The notes under the pieces: model-generated
The model's input: the letters and a program-made list of their open reading frames with translations, nothing else
Database searches by the model: none
Told to the model about the DNA's origin: nothing
Source: Auanema rhodensis
Lineage: Eukaryota > Nematoda > Chromadorea > Rhabditida > Rhabditidae
DNA length: 64,000 nt
Direction: 5' to 3'
Assembly (NCBI GenBank): GCA_964057225.1
Contig: OZ059899.1
Span: 21,274,501-21,338,500, forward strand
Made by a program: the position numbers and the translations under genes
Shown: positions 24,923-33,192 of the stretch, piece after piece
How positions within the stretch are numbered: the first letter of the stretch is position 1
Layout of the letters: every line of letters starts with the position of its first letter

Positions 24923-26326
24923 ACATCTACTTTTTGCTAAATTATTTTGAAATTTTTCGAAAAAATTTTTGTCAAAATGTTTTTGGAAGCAATGTTGAGT
25001 GTACATGGAAACTCAACGTACACTAATGCATCATTTTTCAAACGATCATAACTAATTTTTGTATTAAGCGTTTCTCAATGTAGTATAGTGCATTCGATGC
25101 GGATTTTTAAGCTGCGTCGATCTGTGTTATCATATTTGCGCTAGCTTAAAAATGCACCGAGATATCAACTGATATAAGTTCACACTTATATCCTCAATTT
25201 TCACCCTGAAGAATTAATTTTTTCGTTGAATAACATTGTCCATCGTCTTTGCCTTGAAAAAAGGAATCTAAAAACATCTATTTTTTGCTGAATTATTTTG
25301 AAATTTTTCGAAAAAATTTTTGTCAAAATGTTTTTGGAAGCAATGTTGAGTGTACATGGAAACTCAACGTACACTAATGCATCATTTTTCAAACGATCAT
25401 AACTAATTTTTGTATTAAGCGTTTCTCAATGTAGTATAGTGCATTCGATGCGGATTTTTAAGCTGCGTCGATCTGTGTTATCAGATTTGCGCTAGCTTAA
25501 AAATGCACCGAGATATCAACTGATATAAGTTCACACTTATATCCTCGATTTTCACCCTGAAGAATTAATTTTTTCGTTGAATAACATTGTCCATCGTCTT
25601 TGCCTTGAAAAAAGGAATCTAAAAACATCTACTTTTTGCTAAATTATTTTGAAATTTTTCGAAAAAATTTTTGTCAAAATGTTTTTGGAAGCAATGTTGA
25701 GTGTACATGGAAACGCAACATACACTAAGGCATCATTTTTCAAACGATCATAACTAATTTTTGTATTAAGCGTTTCTCAATGTAGTATAGTGCATTCGAT
25801 GCGGATTTTTAAGCTGCGTCGATCTGTGTTATCATATTTGCGCTAGCTTAAAAATGCACCGAGATATCAACTGATATAAGTTCACACTTATATCCTCAAT
25901 TTTCACCCTGAAAAATTAATTTTTTCGTTGAATAACATTGTCCATCGTCTTTGCCTTGAAAAAAGGAATCTAAAAACATCTACTTTCTGCTAAATTATTT
26001 TGAAATTTTTCGAAAAAATTTTTGTCAAAATGTTTTTGGAAGCAATGTTGAGTGTACATGGAAACTCAACATACACTAAGGCATCATTTTTCAAACGATC
26101 ATAACTAATTTTTGTATTAAGCGTTTCTCAATGTAGTATAGTACATTCGATGCGGATTTTCAAGCTGCGTCGATCTGTGTTATCAGATTTGCGCTAGCTT
26201 AAAAATGCACCGAGATATCAACTGATATAAGTTCACACTTATATCCTCGATTTTCACCCTGAACAATTATTTTTTTCGTTGAATAACATTGTTCATCGTC
26301 TTTGCCTTGAAAAAAGGAATCTAAAA
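24923..26326 (+). repeat. 4-monomer higher-order repeat, copy 2 (1404 bp)
   Basis: This block carries the same markers as copy 1 at +1404 bp: GCTGAATT near 25285, CTGAAAAATTAAT near 25908 and GAACAATTATTTTT near 26261. A few private differences are visible, such as TAGCATAGTAC only in copy 1 (24729) and AACGTACAC instead of AACATACAC in the first monomer of copy 2. Confidence 0.86.
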
Positions 26327-29300
26327 ACATCTACTTTTTGCTAAATTATTTTGAAATTTTTCGAAAAAATTTTTGTCAAAATGTTTTTGGAAGCAATGTT
26401 GAGTGTACATGGAAACTCAACATACACTAATGCATCATTTTTCAAACGATCATAACTAATTTTTGTATTAAGCGTTTCTCAATGTAGTATAGTGCATTCG
26501 ATGCGGATTTTTAAGCTGCGTCGATCTGTGTTATCATATTTGCGCTAGCTTAAAAATGCACCGAGATATCAACTGATATAAGTTCACACTTATATCCTCA
26601 ATTTTCACCCTGAAGAATTAATTTTTTCGTTGAATAACATTGTCCATCGTCTTTGCCTTGAAAAAAGGAATCTAAAAACATCTACTTTTTGCTAAATTAT
26701 TTTGAAATTTTTCGAAAAAATTTTTGTCAAAATGTTTTTGGAAGCAATGTTGAGTGTACATGGAAACTCAACGTACACTAATGCATCATTTTTCAAACGA
26801 TCATAACTAATTTTTGTATTAAGCGTTTCTCAATGTAGTATAGTGCATTCGATGCGGATTTTTAAGCTGCGTCGATCTGTGTTATCAGATTTGCGCTAGC
26901 TTAAAAATGCACCGAGATATCAACTGATATAAGTTCACACTTATATCCTCGATTTTCACCCTGAAGAATTAATTTTTTCGTTGAATAACATTGTCCATCG
27001 TCTTTGCCTTGAAAAAAGGAATCTAAAAACATCTACTTTTTGCTAAATTATTTTGAAATTTTTCGAAAAAATTTTTGTCAAAATGTTTTTGGAAGCAATG
27101 TTGAGTGTACATGGAAACTCAACGTACACTAATGCATCATTTTTCAAACGATCATAACTAATTTTTGTATTAAGCGTTTCTCAATGTAGTATAGTGCATT
27201 CGATGCGGATTTTTAAGCTGCGTCGATCTGTGTTATCAGATTTGCGCTAGCTTAAAAATGCACCGAGATATCAACTGATATAAGTTCACACTTATATCCT
27301 CAATTTTCACCCTGAAGAATTAATTTTTTCGTTGAATAACATTGTCCATCGTCTTTGCCTTGAAAAAAGGAATCTAAAAACATCTACTTTTTTCTAAATT
27401 ATTTTGAAATTTTTCGAAAAAATTTTTGTCAAAATGTTTTTGGAAGCAATGTTGAGTGTACATGGAAACTCAACGTACACTAATGCATCATTTTTCAAAC
27501 GATCATAACTAATTTTTGTATTAAGCGTTTCTCAATGTAGTATAGTGCATTCGATGCGGATTTTTAAGCTGCGTCGATCTGTGTTATCAGATTTGCGCTA
27601 GCTTAAAAATGCACCGAGATATCAACTGATATAAGTTCACACTTATATCCTCGATTTTCACCCTGAAGAATTAATTTTTTCGTTGAATAACATTGTCCAT
27701 CGTCTTTGCCTTGAAAAAAGGAATCTAAAAACATCTACTTTTTGCTAAATTATTTTGAAATTTTTCGAAAAAATTTTTGTCAAAATGTTTTTGGAAGCAA
27801 TGTTGAGTGTACATGGAAACGCAACATACACTAAGGCATCATTTTTCAAACGATCATAACTAATTTTTGTATTAAGCGTTTCTCAATGTAGTATAGTGCA
27901 TTCGATGCGGATTTTTAAGCTGCGTCGATCTGTGTTATCATATTTGCGCTAGCTTAAAAATGCACCGAGATATCAACTAATATAAGTTCACACTTATATC
28001 CTCGATTTTCACCCTGAAGAATTAATTTTTTCGTTGAATAACATTGTCCATCGTCTTTGCCTTGAAAAAAGGAATCTAAAAACATCTACTTTTTGCTAAA
28101 TTATTTTGAAATTTTTCGAAAAAATTTTTGTCAAAATGTTTTTGGAAGCAATGTTGAGTGTACATGGAAACTCAACGTACACTAATGCATCATTTTTCAA
28201 ACGATCATAACTAATTTTTGTATTGAGCGTTTCTCAATGTAGTATAGTGCATTCGATGCGGATTTTTAAGCTGCGTCGATCTGTGTTATCAGATTTGCGC
28301 TAGCTTAAAAATGCACCGAGATATCAACTGATATAAGTTCACACTTATATCCTCGATTTTCACCCTGAAGAATTAATTTTTTCGTTGAATAACATTGTCC
28401 ATCGTCTTTGCCTTGAAGAAAGGAATCTAAAAACATCTACTTTTTGCTAAATTATTTTGGAATTTTTCGAAAAAATTTTTGTCAAAATGTTTTTGGAAGC
28501 AATGTTGAGTGTACATGGAAACTCAACATACACTAAGGCATCATTTTTCAAACGATTATAACTAATTTTTGTATTAAGCGTTTCTCAAAGTAGTATAGTG
28601 CATTCGATGCGGATTTTTAAGCTGCGTCGATCTGTGTTATCATATTTGCGCTAGCTTAAAAATGCACCGAGATATCAACTGATATAAGTTCACACTTATA
28701 TCCTCAATTTTCACCCTGAAGAATTAATTTTTTCGTTGAATAACATTGTCCATCGTCTTTGCCTTGAAAAAAGGAATCTAAAAACATCTACTTTTTGCTA
28801 AATTATTTTGAAATTTTTCGAAAAAATTTTTGTCAAAATGTTTTTGGAAGCAATGTTGAGTGTACATGGAAACTCAATGTACACTAATGCATCATTTTTC
28901 AAACGATCATAACTATTTTTTGTATTAAGCGTTTCTCAATGTAGTATAGTGCATTCGATGCGGATTTTTAAGCTGCGTCGATCTGTGTTATCAGATTTGC
29001 GCTAGCTTAAAAATGCACCGAGATATCAACTGATATAAGTTCACACTTATATCCTCGATTTTCACCCTGAAGAATTAATTTTTTCGTTGAATAACATTGT
29101 CCATCGTCTTTGCCTTGAAAAAAGGAATCTAAAAACATCTACTTTTTGCTAAATTATTTTGAAATTTTTCGAAAAAATTTTTGTCAAAATGTTTTTGGAA
29201 GCAATGTTGAGTGTACATGGAAACTCAACGTACACTAATGCATCATTTTTCAAACGATCATAACTAATTTTTGTATTAAGCGTTTCTCAATGTAGTATAG

Positions 29301-29537
29301 TGCATTCGATGCGGATTTTTAAGCTGCGTCGATCTGTGTTATCAGATTTGCGCTAGCTTAAAAATGCACCGAGATATCAACTGATATAAGTTCACACTTA
29401 TATCCTCGATTTTCACCCTGAAGAATTAATTTTTTCGTTGAATCACATTGTCCATCGTCTTTGCCTTGAAAAAAGGAATCTAAAAACATCTACTTTTTGC
29501 TAAATTATTTTGAAATTTTTCGAAAAAATTTTTGTCA

Positions 29538-29541
29538 AAAT
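29538..29541 (+). repeat. Target-site duplication AAAT, left copy
   Basis: The intact SatA phrase GTCAAAATGTTTTTGG is split here. The left flank ends GTCAAAAT and the right flank restarts AAATGTTTTTGG after the element, so the 4 bp AAAT are present on both sides. Confidence 0.88.
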
Positions 29542-29607
29542 TGTCAAGAATATGGCTATAGATACTAAAATGAATAGTATAAATGAAGATAAATATATAA
29601 TATAATT

Positions 29608-29616
29608 TATATAAAA
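29608..29616 (+). promoter_or_regulatory. Putative TATA box in the 5' LTR
   Basis: TATATAAAA fits the TATAWAAR consensus and lies in the presumed U3, 66 bp into the LTR. The surrounding sequence is so A/T-rich that chance matches are likely (another, TATATAA, lies at 29594-29600). The choice is therefore tentative. Confidence 0.35.
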
Positions 29617-29885
29617 TATTAAGATAACAATTATTCATCAAAAAATTAAATAAAATGAATAATTTGAATAAAATGACCCATTGATAAAACAATCCATAGT
29701 AATCGCGCTCCATTTAGAGATTGTTGGTAAACAGTGAACTGTTGATAATCAACTACCGTAATCTGATTAAAACAATATTTAGTTGTTTTTGTCCTAAAAT
29801 TATTGTGATAAGGAATTTTTTTATATTTTTTTCAGTTTGGAATTTTCTCTTGAATTTTTTTGTATTTTTTTTTTTGTTTTTTTTT

Positions 29886-29891
29886 AATAAA
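29886..29891 (+). promoter_or_regulatory. AATAAA polyadenylation signal in the LTR (5' copy)
   Basis: AATAAA lies 31 bp before the end of the 5' LTR, after long T tracts. The functional copy for RNA ending would be the equivalent at 33152-33157 in the 3' LTR. Confidence 0.5.
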
Positions 29892-29922
29892 TCTTTCTCT
29901 TTTTATTTTTCGTTCTTTGATT

Positions 29923-29937
29923 TGGGGGCCGAACCGG
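29923..29937 (+). other. Primer-binding site, tRNA-Pro type
   Basis: TGGGGGCCGAACCGG starts at the base after the 5' LTR. Its complement ends in CCCCCA. Read as a tRNA 3' end, it gives CCA, a C discriminator base and the acceptor strand UUCGGCC preceded by CCGG of the T stem. A C discriminator is typical of tRNA-Pro, and as I recall nematode tRNA-Pro starts GGCCGAA, which would pair exactly. The position and the TGG start are seen directly; the tRNA identity is from memory. Confidence 0.8.
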
Positions 29938-30351
29938 TCTTCACTATTTTATTGTTTGGGTTGAGCTAATTGCTCATATAACCCTGTTTGAAAGCTCGAA
30001 TAGAGTTTGGTGAAAAAGTCACTGCTACCTGAATAGGGTTCTGTTTGTATTCATTCAATTTTGTTTGGTATTTGCCGAATAAAAGTGAAGTTTACAGAAC
30101 AATTATCATTTGACAGTGTTGGTAACAACAGTGTCTCTTGGTATATTGTTGTACGGTTGTTTTTGGTTAAAGTGTTTTCTTTTAAACACTTTTTCTGTTT
30201 TCTTCCGCTGTGAACTACATTCAGAACTTGGGTAGTAGTAACTAATATCAAGTAAATTCCATTTTCTTGATATAAGTGCTTATTTGATTCTTTCAAATAG
30301 CAATAAATTAGTAGAGGAAACTTCTAGTAATTTTTTTCATTGATAGGTGAA
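29938..30351 (+). other. Untranslated leader of the retrotransposon
   Basis: This 414-bp stretch lies between the PBS and the first in-frame ATG of the Gag-Protease ORF. It presumably holds the packaging and dimerisation signals of the genomic RNA. I see no coding potential of note and no clear promoter. A TTTTTTTCATTGATAG stretch just before the ATG loosely resembles a splice acceptor, but nothing confirms it. Confidence 0.6.
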
Positions 30352-32751
30352 ATGTCATTTGTGAATGAATTGCTCGATATGGACTTCGAGAGCGCATTTG
30401 AAGAGGTAATGTTGAATTCATTCATCTCTGAAATATTATCGGCTATTGAGCCGTTGAATGATTGTTTACGTAAAGATTTTACGGAAAAAATCAGAAACTC
30501 TGCTGAGAAAAGGAGAGCAGAGCAGAAAGTTGCTAATTTGATAATTTCAATAAAGCAAAATTTAGCTAGTGAATTGCGAAAAGGGCAAAATTGGAGATTT
30601 ATCCAGTCCATTATTACAGCAATGAACAAGAGTGGGCTCAAAAAGCCTTCAGAGTTGGGTAATACTCTGAAGTTAGCTGATAAACGAGCGGAAACAACTA
30701 AATTCATTTGTGAGATTTTCCAACTCAATGAAAGTGAGATAGTGGACGAGATGAGGGCCATTAATAGTACTATGAAAGATTTATGCGATTTTTTCAAATG
30801 TGATAAAAAATCTTTGAAGCATGAAATATTTAATAGTTTTAATTTGCAGAGATCAGCAGCTATCGAGAGCCAAGCGCAATTAGCTATGGCGGATATGATG
30901 ATTGATGACAAAGCAGCAGGTAAAATAGAAGAGGAAAATTCTGAAATTGAATATATTTTACAGTTGCATCGACAGAAGGAGTTGAGAACAACTCAGAAAT
31001 GGTTGACGGATGTTCAACAGGAACAGGAGAAAAAAGAGGGATTAGACTCCAAGGGTGAGTCGTCTTTGCCTTTTAATGGACTCAGCGCGCAGAATGAAGC
31101 GTTTTTGGACATAATGCGAGCGCAATTGCTGCCTGATGTTCCAAGTTTTTCGAGTGGGTCGTTCGAGAAATGGAACCATTTTGTAGAAGGGTTTCACCTG
31201 AAATACCCAAAAAGCACGTTGTCGGCAAGCGGCCGCAGAACGCTGTTTGTAGAAAAATTAAGAGGAGAGGCGAGAGATAGGTATGATGAGTTGCCTGAAA
31301 TAATCAGAAACAGTTCGCTCGACAAAATAATAGAGGAACTGAATAAGCAACATGAGTATTCTAAGAGAGCAAGTAGGTTAGATGCCATAGCTGCTCTTAA
31401 ATCTTTGAAGTTTGACAACAATAGCAATCTAATAAGCTTTTGTAAGAAACTAGAAGAAACTTCTAGGAAGGCTTACCCCGGATTGTCTATGTCAAAGTTA
31501 TCGTTCACAAGAGCTCAAGTCTTGTATGAGGTACTCAGAGAATGTACTTGTGCATTACAAGTACTTGAGACAATAGAGACTAGTGAAGAAGGGGAGGTGT
31601 ATGAGAAGGTGAAAGAGGTCGCTTTACGTTGTGAAAGAAATAAGCGCATTCACTACAATCAGCATAGAAAGGACAGAATACCTGAAGTAAACCTGCCCAG
31701 GCTGAGATTTTTGAAGCAGAATAATACTGCTAGTGGTCAACACATGACCAATCGTGGCAGTTACGTAACTGAAAAGGTTCGTAATTTTCCACAGAGAAAA
31801 GAAGTTATTTGTTACATATGTAACAGAAGTGGTCATATAGCAACACATTGTGCTGAAAGAAAACGACCATCAGACAATTCTAACAGAATTGAACAAGAAC
31901 AGAACAATATGGGTTCTGTTATGAATAAGCAAGCTGTTGCATGGAACAAAACTATCAAAACATGCAACAACAGCTATGATGCAAAATTGATTGGTGAGCA
32001 GAGTTTACTACCTATGTTAATCTGCAGCATGAGAAATAAAAAAGTTCTTATTGACACGGGATCGCAAATATCAGTGATGTCGTCACAAGCTCTAGTTAAT
32101 TTGATGAATGAAGGGGTTGACTTAGATAGAAGTGTAACTCAACTTCCTTGGAATGGAGATAAGTTCATAGCGAATGCCTCGGGTACGCGAATGAATTTTG
32201 TTGGAGCAATAAGCTGTGAAGTTTATTGCTCAGAAAGTAAAAAAACTGCACAAGTATGTTTTTTGGTGAGAAAAAGTAGAGATGATTCTATACTTATTGG
32301 TACGAATGCCCTGAAAGATTTGGGCATATCTTTGAAGTTTTATAGAAAAGAGGCCATAGCCTTACAGAGAGTTTATATACCTGCGAATAAAAGTAGAACG
32401 CTACAAATCTCATGTGACGAGCAGAAAGATAGCTTACTGGTATCCCATAGGAGTGATATACCCACGGGAATATGTAAAGTGGACACCAATAGTTCCACTA
32501 CAGTGATTGTGGCTAACATGACATGCCAGCCAACCACGATAAAGAAAGGAGAGATTGTCGGTAAATGGGAGTCCGAGAATTGGACTGAAAAGCTGACTGC
32601 ACTGAATGAGATGCACAAAACTCATAAGCCTCAACAACAGCTTAAAAAAAACAGCACCATAACTAATTTCTTGTTGAAATTTAAATTTTCTCATGTATGT
32701 TGTAAATGTTTATTTTTATTGTTGTGTTTAATGAAACTGTTAAACTATTGA
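30352..32751 (+). CDS. Gag-Protease polyprotein (799 aa)
   Basis: This is the structural polyprotein of the LTR element. Gag would assemble the cytoplasmic virus-like particle and the protease would cleave it. The start used is the first ATG in the open frame; the frame is open 12 bp further upstream but without an ATG. Residues 1-257 are charged and helical, with a Lys/Glu/Gln-rich likely coiled coil around 191-230. Residues about 258-430 look like a retrotransposon Gag capsid core: LPDVPSF, then a Trp/Phe pattern and LRGEAR. A CCHC zinc knuckle follows (C487, C490, H495, C500). A retropepsin has its catalytic Asp in LIDTGS (D568) and the later hydrophobic-Gly motif ILIG (647-650). Residues about 675-765 resemble the linker that precedes reverse transcriptase in gypsy polyproteins. 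The ORF ends there, and the last 32 residues are a hydrophobic, Cys/Leu-rich tail that may derive from sequence joined by a pol deletion. Gag and protease are in one frame with no frameshift and no internal stop. Confidence 0.92.
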   Translation: MSFVNELLDMDFESAFEEVMLNSFISEILSAIEPLNDCLRKDFTEKIRNSAEKRRAEQKVANLIISIKQNLASELRKGQNWRFIQSIITAMNKSGLKKPSELGNTLKLADKRAETTKFICEIFQLNESEIVDEMRAINSTMKDLCDFFKCDKKSLKHEIFNSFNLQRSAAIESQAQLAMADMMIDDKAAGKIEEENSEIEYILQLHRQKELRTTQKWLTDVQQEQEKKEGLDSKGESSLPFNGLSAQNEAFLDIMRAQLLPDVPSFSSGSFEKWNHFVEGFHLKYPKSTLSASGRRTLFVEKLRGEARDRYDELPEIIRNSSLDKIIEELNKQHEYSKRASRLDAIAALKSLKFDNNSNLISFCKKLEETSRKAYPGLSMSKLSFTRAQVLYEVLRECTCALQVLETIETSEEGEVYEKVKEVALRCERNKRIHYNQHRKDRIPEVNLPRLRFLKQNNTASGQHMTNRGSYVTEKVRNFPQRKEVICYICNRSGHIATHCAERKRPSDNSNRIEQEQNNMGSVMNKQAVAWNKTIKTCNNSYDAKLIGEQSLLPMLICSMRNKKVLIDTGSQISVMSSQALVNLMNEGVDLDRSVTQLPWNGDKFIANASGTRMNFVGAISCEVYCSESKKTAQVCFLVRKSRDDSILIGTNALKDLGISLKFYRKEAIALQRVYIPANKSRTLQISCDEQKDSLLVSHRSDIPTGICKVDTNSSTTVIVANMTCQPTTIKKGEIVGKWESENWTEKLTALNEMHKTHKPQQQLKKNSTITNFLLKFKFSHVCCKCLFLLLCLMKLLNY
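31810..31851 (+). other. CCHC zinc knuckle of Gag (nucleocapsid)
   Basis: The encoded CYICNRSGHIATHC fits CX2CX4HX4C exactly. In LTR retrotransposons this motif binds the genomic RNA. There is only one knuckle, and basic residues (CAERKRP) follow directly. Confidence 0.93.
32041..32304 (+). other. Retropepsin (aspartic protease) core
   Basis: LIDTGSQIS carries the catalytic Asp-Thr-Gly triad (D568 at 32053-32055). About 80 residues later, ILIG followed by T and N matches the second conserved hydrophobic-hydrophobic-Gly motif of retropepsins. The spacing suits a complete single-domain protease that acts as a homodimer. Confidence 0.88.
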
Positions 32752-32774
32752 ATAAATAGTAATAAGAAGAATTT

Positions 32775-32791
32775 TTTCTCGGGACGAGAAA
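32775..32791 (+). other. Stem-loop just upstream of the purine tract
   Basis: TTTCTCG and CGAGAAA are perfect 7-bp inverted arms around GGA. The stem-loop lies after the stop codon and 3 bp before the purine-rich tract. Its function is unknown. It could act in RNA folding at the 3' end or mark plus-strand primer selection. Confidence 0.5.
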
Positions 32792-32794
32792 TTT

Positions 32795-32807
32795 GAGAGG
32801 CCGGGGA
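32795..32807 (+). other. Polypurine tract (interrupted)
   Basis: GAGAGGCCGGGGA directly abuts the 3' LTR. All bases except the central CC are purines. Its position fits the plus-strand primer, although the interruption is unusual; the effective primer may be the short GGGGA. Confidence 0.65.
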
Positions 32808-33188
32808 TGTCAAGAATATGGCTATAGATACTAAAATGAATAGTATAAATGAAGATAAATATATAATATAATTTATATAAAATATTAAGATAACAATTAT
32901 TCATCAAAAAATTAAATAAAATGAATAATTTGAATAAAATGACCCATTGATAAAACAATCCATAGTAATCGCGCTCCATTTAGAGATTGTTGGTAAACAG
33001 TGAACTGTTGATAATCAACTACCGTAATCTGATTAAAACAATATTTAGTTGTTTTTGTCCTAAAATTATTGTGATAAGGAATTTTTTTATATTTTTTTCA
33101 GTTTGGAATTTTCTCTTGAATTTTTTTGTATTTTTTTTTTTGTTTTTTTTTAATAAATCTTTCTCTTTTTATTTTTCGTTCTTTGATT
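32808..33188 (+). repeat. 3' LTR (381 bp)
   Basis: It has the same length and, as far as I can read, the same sequence as the 5' LTR (offset 3266 bp). It begins TGTCAAGAATATGG, ends TTTGATT and contains AATAAA at 33152-33157, the likely poly(A) signal of the element. It is followed at once by the AAAT duplication and the resumed SatA monomer. Confidence 0.95.
33152..33157 (+). terminator. AATAAA polyadenylation signal in the 3' LTR
   Basis: This is the equivalent of the 5' LTR site, after T-rich sequence and 31 bp before the LTR end. It would direct 3' processing of the element RNA. Confidence 0.5.
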
Positions 33189-33192
33189 AAAT
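33189..33192 (+). repeat. Target-site duplication AAAT, right copy
   Basis: AAAT follows the 3' LTR and leads straight into GTTTTTGGAAGC of the interrupted SatA monomer. Removing the element and one AAAT restores an ordinary monomer. Confidence 0.88.

Larger units (their letters stand above)
1..29541 (+). repeat. SatA 351-bp satellite array, forward orientation, left segment
   Basis: This is a head-to-tail tandem array with a period of exactly 351 bp. The phrase ACATCTACTT recurs at 1, 352, 703, 1054, 1405, 1756 and onward. About 84 monomers fit, and indels are very rare; one 1-bp expansion makes the monomer at 13690 352 bp long. Monomers differ by a small set of recurring point variants, such as TTCGAAAA/TTTGAAAA, AAACGCAAC/AAACTCAAC, AACGTACAC/AACATACAC, ATCAGATT/ATCATATT and CCTCGATT/CCTCAATT. 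The last two pairs are usually linked, CAG with CGA and CAT with CAA, which defines two main subfamilies with some mosaics. No open reading frame of meaningful length exists in any frame. The array starts before the window and ends where the LTR element interrupts a monomer. I do not recognise the family by name. Confidence 0.98.
29542..29922 (+). repeat. 5' LTR (381 bp)
   Basis: Its start TGTCAAGAATATGG and end CGTTCTTTGATT match the 3' LTR at an offset of 3266 bp, and I saw no difference over the whole length. The ends are TG...TT rather than the usual TG...CA. Short inverted TCAA/TTGA lies two bases in from each end. The first part is A/T-rich with TATA-like sequence, and the last part is T-rich with AATAAA. 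Confidence 0.95.
29542..33188 (+). mobile_element. Non-autonomous Gag-Protease LTR retrotransposon (Ty3/gypsy-like)
   Basis: A 3647-bp element interrupts one SatA monomer. It has two 381-bp LTRs that I read as identical, a PBS directly abutting the 5' LTR, one long Gag-Protease ORF, a purine-rich tract before the 3' LTR and a 4-bp target duplication. No reverse transcriptase, RNase H or integrase sequence lies between the protease and the 3' LTR. Only 56 bp separate the stop codon from that LTR. A single CCHC knuckle, a DTGS protease fused in frame to Gag, and the short target duplication favour Ty3/gypsy over Bel/Pao or copia. That class call is inference, because the diagnostic polymerase is missing. 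Identical LTRs and an intact ORF imply a recent insertion, mobilised by enzymes from an autonomous relative elsewhere. Confidence 0.93.

Noticed and set aside
29480-29713. 77-codon minus-strand open frame across the left edge of the LTR, with a similar one at 32740-32979.
   Set aside because: It is AT-rich, low-complexity LTR sequence giving a Phe/Ile/Tyr-rich translation. The two copies simply reflect the duplicated LTR, and they diverge where the LTR ends.
29721-29969. 82-codon plus-strand open frame in the 5' LTR and its partner at 32987-33190.
   Set aside because: The translation is mostly Phe from T tracts. The frame crosses from LTR into the PBS, and nothing resembles a known protein.
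30340-30351. Upstream TTG as start of the Gag-Protease ORF.
   Set aside because: The frame is open four codons earlier, but only through TTG. A eukaryotic element would use the ATG at 30352.
30324-30911. 195-codon minus-strand open frame opposite the Gag ORF, plus smaller ones at 31194-31427, 31624-31848, 32373-32618 and 32434-32694.
   Set aside because: These are antisense shadows of the Gag-Protease ORF, which has clear domain motifs. The shadows have none.
29542-33188. Bel/Pao classification of the LTR element.
   Set aside because: A single CCHC knuckle, the DTGSQ protease and the post-protease linker look more like Ty3/gypsy. Without reverse transcriptase this cannot be settled, so only a tentative gypsy-like label is used.
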